37,053 bases of DNA from Deltaproteobacteria bacterium CG_4_9_14_3_um_filter_63_12 (lineage in GTDB: Bacteria > Myxococcota_A > Bradymonadia > UBA4248 > UM-FILTER-63-12): positions 1,668 through 38,720 of the forward strand of contig PFUG01000335.1 in the NCBI GenBank assembly GCA_002789955.1, read 5' to 3'. Under the pieces are notes generated by a model. It did no database searches, was not told the DNA's origin, and saw nothing but the letters and a program-made list of their open reading frames with translations. A program made the position numbers and the translations under genes. How positions within the stretch are numbered: position 1 is the stretch's first letter; each line of letters opens with the position of its first letter. Below, one piece after another: positions 32,745 to 37,053 of this stretch.

Positions 32745-34187
32745 TCAGGGGGCTGGAGCCTCGTCCGGAACCGGAGCTGGAGTCGGGGCCACGGCTGGCG
32801 TCGAGGGCGCTTCGGGTTGGGCACCGTTATTGATGGGGGCAGCGCCTTCGAGGACGGTCTGAAGGCGGTCCCTTTCTTTCTTGAAGCGCTTGAGTTTGGC
32901 GCCCACCAAGAGCACTCCCTGGGTCGTGTCGATGGAGAGGGGATCGATGTAGCTGCCAGCCTTCTTCATGCCGAAGTGAAGGTGGGGCCCAGTCGAGAGC
33001 CCGGTGCTCCCGATGAAGGCGATCACGTCTCGCTGGTGGATCTCGTCGCCCTTCTTCAACCCCCGCGCGAAGCGCGAACAGTGGGCGTAGACCGACTCGT
33101 ATCCAAAGTCGTGCGCAATGGTGACGAGGTTGCCGTTGCCGCCTTTCCAGCCGACGAAGGTCACGACCCCATCGGCGATGGCGAGGATCGGCGTTCCTGT
33201 GGGTCCTGCGTAGTCGATACCCAGATGAGGCCGAACTCTCTTGAGGATGGGATGCATACGATTTCGGTCGAACGGAGAGGTCGTCTTGACGTTGCGCACC
33301 GGGGTCTTCAAGAACATGCGGCGCAGTGAACGGCCCTCGGTGTCGTAGTATTCGACGCTGCCGTCGCCGCGCTCTTCGTCCAAGGCGTAGGCGGTGAAGG
33401 TGCGATCGCCGGCTGTGTACTCGGCGACCAGGATCTGGCCGTATTTGTAGAACTCACCGTCGAGGTAGATCTTTTCGGCGAGGAGGCGGAAGCGGTCACC
33501 TTGTCGAGAGTCGCTGCCGAAGTCGAAATCGTAGGAGAAGAGATCCATGAACTCTTGGGCGATCTCGTTGGTTTCGCCTGCATCCCCGAAGGCCTGGAAG
33601 AGGGAGCTGCTGACGACGCCTTCGATGCGCGCGACGACGGTCTCTTTGGGCACCTCGACCTTCTCGGCGAGGTACTCGTCGCCCTCTAGGTGGGCGGTGT
33701 AGATGTTCTCGGGGCTGGTCTGGTAGCGGAACTCGAGGACGTTGCCGTCGAGGTCGAGGCGCACCTCGTAGAGGTCCCCTGGGCGCGACTTCCTGAAATC
33801 GAAGACCTTGGCCATGGCGTCGAACACGGGCTGGATTCGATCGGGCATCAACCCACGATTGCGCAGCGCCACGAAGAGCGTCTGGTTGCGTTCCACCTTG
33901 GCGATGATGTGGAGCGGGTCGTCGTTGTTTTCGTGGACACTGATTTCGGTTTCGTGGTGCATGCTCCCGCCCGGCAACGTCGGTCGGTTGAGCTCACCCT
34001 GCAGCCAGCGTGGGGTGTCTAGCGTTTCGAGGCGCTCTCGCTCCACGGCCTTTTCGTCGCTCGAGGCGGCTGAGAACGCGATGTAGCCCACAAGGAGAAC
34101 CCCCCCAACCCCAGCGACGAGCAGAGACTTCGGAAGTCTTCGTCGCGGGCGCCCGTCGGTCAGGCTATGGGAGTGATAAGGCTTCAT
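32745..34187 (-). CDS. M23 (LytM-type) peptidoglycan endopeptidase
   Basis: 480 residues. N-terminal membrane anchor (about 20-40), a central region (about 90-300; LNRPTLPGG, VERNQTLFVALRNRGL; OapA/CsgG-like LysM substitute of MepM-type proteins), then the M23 domain at about 305-420 with HLGIDYAG (His321, Asp325), YAHCS (His369) and GPHLHFG (His402, His404). The zinc ligands His, Asp and His are all present, so it should cut peptide cross-links in peptidoglycan. The tail (from about 445) is Pro/Ala-rich and probably unstructured. It follows recN by 51 bp in the same direction and may be co-transcribed; its link to the downstream proteases is by position only. Confidence 0.93.
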   Translation of the reverse strand: MKPYHSHSLTDGRPRRRLPKSLLVAGVGGVLLVGYIAFSAASSDEKAVERERLETLDTPRWLQGELNRPTLPGGSMHHETEISVHENNDDPLHIIAKVERNQTLFVALRNRGLMPDRIQPVFDAMAKVFDFRKSRPGDLYEVRLDLDGNVLEFRYQTSPENIYTAHLEGDEYLAEKVEVPKETVVARIEGVVSSSLFQAFGDAGETNEIAQEFMDLFSYDFDFGSDSRQGDRFRLLAEKIYLDGEFYKYGQILVAEYTAGDRTFTAYALDEERGDGSVEYYDTEGRSLRRMFLKTPVRNVKTTSPFDRNRMHPILKRVRPHLGIDYAGPTGTPILAIADGVVTFVGWKGGNGNLVTIAHDFGYESVYAHCSRFARGLKKGDEIHQRDVIAFIGSTGLSTGPHLHFGMKKAGSYIDPLSIDTTQGVLLVGAKLKRFKKERDRLQTVLEGAAPINNGAQPEAPSTPAVAPTPAPVPDEAPAP

Positions 34188-34238
34188 CTTCTTTCAGCTT
34201 TTTCCTTGTTTTTGGGGTCTGTGACCCAGCGGCGGCGC

Positions 34239-35927
34239 TCATTCTACACGCAAACGAGCCCTTTCGACCATCTCCGCGGCGTGCTCCAACGTGGTTTCGG
34301 TGATGCTGAGGCCACCCAACATACGGGCGATCTCGCCGATTCGTTCGGTGTCATCGAGCTTTCGAATCGCGCTGACCGTCCGCCCAGCCTGAGCATGTTT
34401 GCTCACAGAGAAGTGGTGGTCGGCGTAACTCGCGATGGTGGCGAGGTGGGTGATGCAAAGAACTTGGTTCGACGCGGCGACCTTCGCCAAGGCTTTGGCC
34501 ACCCGCGCAGCGACGGCCCCACCAATGCCTGCGTCGACCTCGTCGAACACAAAGGTGGCGACCTCGTCGGAGGAGGTCAAGACGCGTTTCATGGCCAGCA
34601 TCAAGCGGGAGAGCTCGCCCCCCGAGGCGACCTTCGCGAGGGGTTTGAGGGCCTCGCCTTGGTTGGCTTGCAACAAGAACTCGACGCGATCCAAGCCTCG
34701 TGGGGTCAGCTTTGCGGGTTCGGCTTCGGCGGTCTGAATTTCGGTGTGAAAGCGGCAAGCCGCCATGCCCAAGTCGGCGAGCTCCGCCTCGATGAGGCCT
34801 TCGAGCGCCTTGGCCCTGCTCTTTCGTCGCTCGGAGAGCGTCACCGCGGCGCTCAGCATCTTGGACTCGATGGCCACGATCTCGGCGGCGAGCTCGGAGA
34901 TGCGGGAGTCAGCGCCCTCCAACAGCGACAGCTCCTCGGCCATCTCGACCTGTTGGGCGATAATCTCGTCGACGGAGCTGTTGTACTTTCGTCGCAGCTT
35001 GTTGAGCGTCGACAGGCGGCTCTCGAGCTCCTCGAGGCGTTGGGGTTCGGCGTTGAAGTCGTTCAACGCTCGCAGCTCGTGGGTGGCGTCGTCGATGATG
35101 GCGCGGGCGTCGGCGAGCTGGGCCGCGACGGCCTTCACCACAGAGGAGCGGTCTTCTGCGCGATGGAGCTCGTGGAGCAGGGAGTCCAAGCGCTCACAGA
35201 TCGAGCCGTCATCTTCGTAGAGCCTGGAGACCCCGCTCTGCGAGAGGGTTTGGAGCTCTTCGGCGCTCTGCAGCGTGCGCAGCTCCTCGAGTATCTCATC
35301 CTCTTCGCCGACTCTCAGCTCGGCGCTGCTCAGCTCGTCGAGCTGGTAGCGCAGATAGTCGAGTCGGCGGCTGCGCTCTTTCGCGGCCTCGCGCAACGAG
35401 TCGAGGTCGGCGCGCTTCTCGCTCAGCTCGTGGAACTCTTTAGCGAGTTGTCGCGAGAGGTCCGAGGTCTCCGAGAAGCGATCGAGCAGTCGGATGTGCT
35501 CGGAGGTGTCCATGAGGCTCTGGTGTTCGTGCTGTCCAGAGATGTCGATGGCCCCCTTCATCAGGTCGCGCAGGGTGCCGAGCGTGGCTAGGCTGCCATT
35601 GAGCAGGACCGGATTTCGACCACTGCGGGAGACGACTCGGCGGACGACCAGCTCGTCGTCGTGGCCGATGTCCAGAGCGTCGAGGCGCTGCCGAGCGTTG
35701 GCTCCCCAGGCCCCATCGAGCTCGAAGCTCCCCTCGACGACGGCCTTGTCTTTCCCGGCGCGAATGACGTCTGTAGTGGCCCGTCCGCCCAAGAGAAGGT
35801 TGAGTGCGTCGATGATGATAGATTTGCCGGCGCCGGTCTCTCCAGTGAGCACACTCATCCCGTCATCGAAAGAGATTTCGAGGGCGTCGATGATCGCAAA
35901 GTCCTTTATTATCAAGGTCGTTAGCAT
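34239..35927 (-). CDS. recN: DNA repair protein RecN (SMC-like ATPase)
   Basis: 562 residues, the usual family length (about 550). Walker A GETGAGKS at 29-36, a long coiled-coil middle (about 150-370: SRQLAKEFHELSEKRADLDS and LEELESRLSTLNKLRRKYNS), then the ABC signature SGGELSRLMLAM and Walker B TFVFDEVDAGIGG, with the H-loop CITHLATIASYAD. RecN loads on DNA breaks and helps RecA repair. No LexA-type box was recognised upstream, and the start has only a weak ribosome-binding site. It is first in the long minus-strand run that continues with envelope proteases, a neighbourhood that says little about its function. Confidence 0.96.
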   Translation of the reverse strand: MLTTLIIKDFAIIDALEISFDDGMSVLTGETGAGKSIIIDALNLLLGGRATTDVIRAGKDKAVVEGSFELDGAWGANARQRLDALDIGHDDELVVRRVVSRSGRNPVLLNGSLATLGTLRDLMKGAIDISGQHEHQSLMDTSEHIRLLDRFSETSDLSRQLAKEFHELSEKRADLDSLREAAKERSRRLDYLRYQLDELSSAELRVGEEDEILEELRTLQSAEELQTLSQSGVSRLYEDDGSICERLDSLLHELHRAEDRSSVVKAVAAQLADARAIIDDATHELRALNDFNAEPQRLEELESRLSTLNKLRRKYNSSVDEIIAQQVEMAEELSLLEGADSRISELAAEIVAIESKMLSAAVTLSERRKSRAKALEGLIEAELADLGMAACRFHTEIQTAEAEPAKLTPRGLDRVEFLLQANQGEALKPLAKVASGGELSRLMLAMKRVLTSSDEVATFVFDEVDAGIGGAVAARVAKALAKVAASNQVLCITHLATIASYADHHFSVSKHAQAGRTVSAIRKLDDTERIGEIARMLGGLSITETTLEHAAEMVERARLRVE

Positions 35928-36165
35928 TTTCTAATGAGGACCTCCAGGTAACGCGGAGGAACTCCGATACCATATCTCGCCCAGATCGAACAAGCACCAA
36001 TAGGATTCTCGCCCTCCAGACGGCGCAGCGCCCTCCCTCTCTGGAGCACGCAAGTCGCCAGGGTCTCTGGTCACAGACCCTTGCGCTGCTCACGCGGGCT
36101 CGATACATCGTTACGACACGGTATGCGCACCGCACGTTCCTCACCTTAGGGCTCGTGAGAAGACA

Positions 36166-37053
36166 ATGAGACAACGAACACGACATCGACATTGGGGCCT
36201 GTTGCCTCGCTTCTGTACGACGCGTTTGCGGGCGGATGCGAGAACTGGGCGCGCGGCAATCGGTCGTCTCCCCGTCGGCTTCGACGCGCTCCTCTGGCTA
36301 GCGCTCGTGTTGACCTCGGTCTCGACGGCTGCCTGCGGTGATGGCGAGCCCAAGCCCGTGCCAGAGCCACTCCCGATTCCGGTGACCCTGACCCATGAGC
36401 AGCGAGGTCTGGGAGTTTATCCGGGAGATGGGCCAGTCATCACGCAGACGAACAAGGGCGCAGAGCTCGACGGGGCGTTCAAGCATCTCGTCATTCGCCG
36501 CCAGCTGGTCGACGAGCTGATCCTCTCGCGCGAAGGCGTCGGCGCCATCAACGACGCCAAGTTCCCGGCCACTGTCGAGACCCTCAAGGCCGAGATCGAG
36601 GCCGCACGCAGCGTCGAGAGTTTGGTCGTCGTCCTCGATCTCATGAGGCTCTCCGACGGTTCCAAGGCCAACTCGCCCATCCCCTACCTGACAACGTGGG
36701 ACCAGAACGAACGAGACCCCGATCGCTTCGGCTTCTGGCGCAACGAGTATCGGGAGGCGGTCCTCGAAGCCGTCACGACCACGGCGACCGAGCAGCATCC
36801 CCAGTACTTCGTGGTCGGCGCCGACATGGAGAGATTCCTGACGATGGAAGGCGGGGCCAACGACTACGCCAATTTCGTTACGCTCTACCGGGAAGCCTAC
36901 GCGGCCATCAAGGTGGCTTCACCCTCGACCAAAGTCGGAGCGGGGATCAACTGGGTGCGCTTCCAGCTCGACGTGGTCCCGACCATGACGCTGCTGCCCT
37001 ACGAATATCCCGAGGGAGTCGAGCTGACGGAGCTCGCTCAGGTCTCCTGCGCG
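36166..37053 (+). CDS. Lipoprotein with possible glycosidase-like TIM barrel (3' end beyond window)
   Basis: At least 296 codons, open to the right edge. ATG 36166 has GAGAAG about four to nine bases upstream. A long basic N-terminus (residues 1-45) precedes a hydrophobic segment with lipobox STAAC (Cys about 64), unusually far in; a downstream start such as a GTG/TTG within the region is possible. The visible mature part reads GAFKHLVIRRQLVDELILSR, ESLVVVLDLMRL, YFVVGADMERFL, NFVTLYREAYAAIK and SPSTKVGAGINW. This resembles the GH53/GH5-like barrel pattern in which a 'GxEvd' strand holds the acid/base, but here it is GADMERF, with Asp/Glu near by. Function unassigned. Confidence 0.65.
   Translation, partial: MRQRTRHRHWGLLPRFCTTRLRADARTGRAAIGRLPVGFDALLWLALVLTSVSTAACGDGEPKPVPEPLPIPVTLTHEQRGLGVYPGDGPVITQTNKGAELDGAFKHLVIRRQLVDELILSREGVGAINDAKFPATVETLKAEIEAARSVESLVVVLDLMRLSDGSKANSPIPYLTTWDQNERDPDRFGFWRNEYREAVLEAVTTTATEQHPQYFVVGADMERFLTMEGGANDYANFVTLYREAYAAIKVASPSTKVGAGINWVRFQLDVVPTMTLLPYEYPEGVELTELAQVSCA

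Noticed and set aside
34167-35591. Long plus-strand frame (474 codons) opposite recN
   Set aside because: Antisense to an intact RecN with all ATPase motifs; its composition is that of a reverse-strand shadow.

Overview
The window reads as a high-GC chromosomal segment of a Myxococcota-like (deltaproteobacterial) bacterium, possibly Bradymonadia. Grounds: strong G/C third-position bias; two secreted proteins ending in a GCGC/GCGCR plus hydrophobic plus Arg tail (MYXO-CTERM-like sorting signal); several lipoproteins with Asp/Glu-rich linkers after the lipobox; a matrixin-type protease, a CotH-kinase lipoprotein, and many envelope proteins of unknown role. The taxonomic call is inference; no rRNA or tRNA gene was recognised.

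Layout. 1-2060 is a gene graveyard: a broken HSP90-like ATPase piece, the QRDR-containing N-terminal piece of a DNA topoisomerase IV/gyrase A subunit, an unidentified piece and the P-loop end of an AAA-like ATPase, followed by a five-copy 42-bp tandem repeat. 2096-5005 (minus) is a probable multinuclear iron oxidase (MNIO, DUF692) RiPP operon: a small exported precursor with four xx(S/N)CG pentapeptides, the oxidase (HvfB-like), its partner (HvfC-like) and a peroxiredoxin-like lipoprotein. A hairpin lies between precursor and enzyme, an ECF-type promoter candidate lies upstream, and next to it is a possible sigma-factor scrap.

5357-13094 carries DUF3467, a TIG-domain MYXO-CTERM protein, a secreted-protein/matrixin pair, a DksA-like zinc-finger operon, a MurC-like ligase and a PPC-like lipoprotein. 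13329-20851 holds rapZ, rsgA, a REC-GAF-like-GGDEF diguanylate cyclase, a secreted endonuclease/exonuclease/phosphatase-fold protein, a very Cys-rich 19-residue-repeat secreted protein, a polytopic NapH-like 4Fe-4S protein behind a structured leader, and a small membrane protein with a strong terminator.

21236-23011 is a CotH-kinase lipoprotein converging on a large minus-strand block (23008-35927) read as recN, an M23 endopeptidase, a membrane-anchored S41 protease, an active M16 lipoprotein, an M16 partner without zinc ligands, and a lipoprotein paralogue of the S41 protease. Five of these six are envelope proteases, with two S41 paralogues flanking an M16 active/inactive pair. The window ends inside a plus-strand lipoprotein with a possible glycosidase-like TIM barrel.

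Most plausible working units: (i) the Cys-peptide/MNIO operon, a metal- or oxidant-linked secreted peptide pathway; (ii) the S41-M16-M16-S41 protease block, probably an envelope proteolysis module. Neither function is shown by sequence alone.
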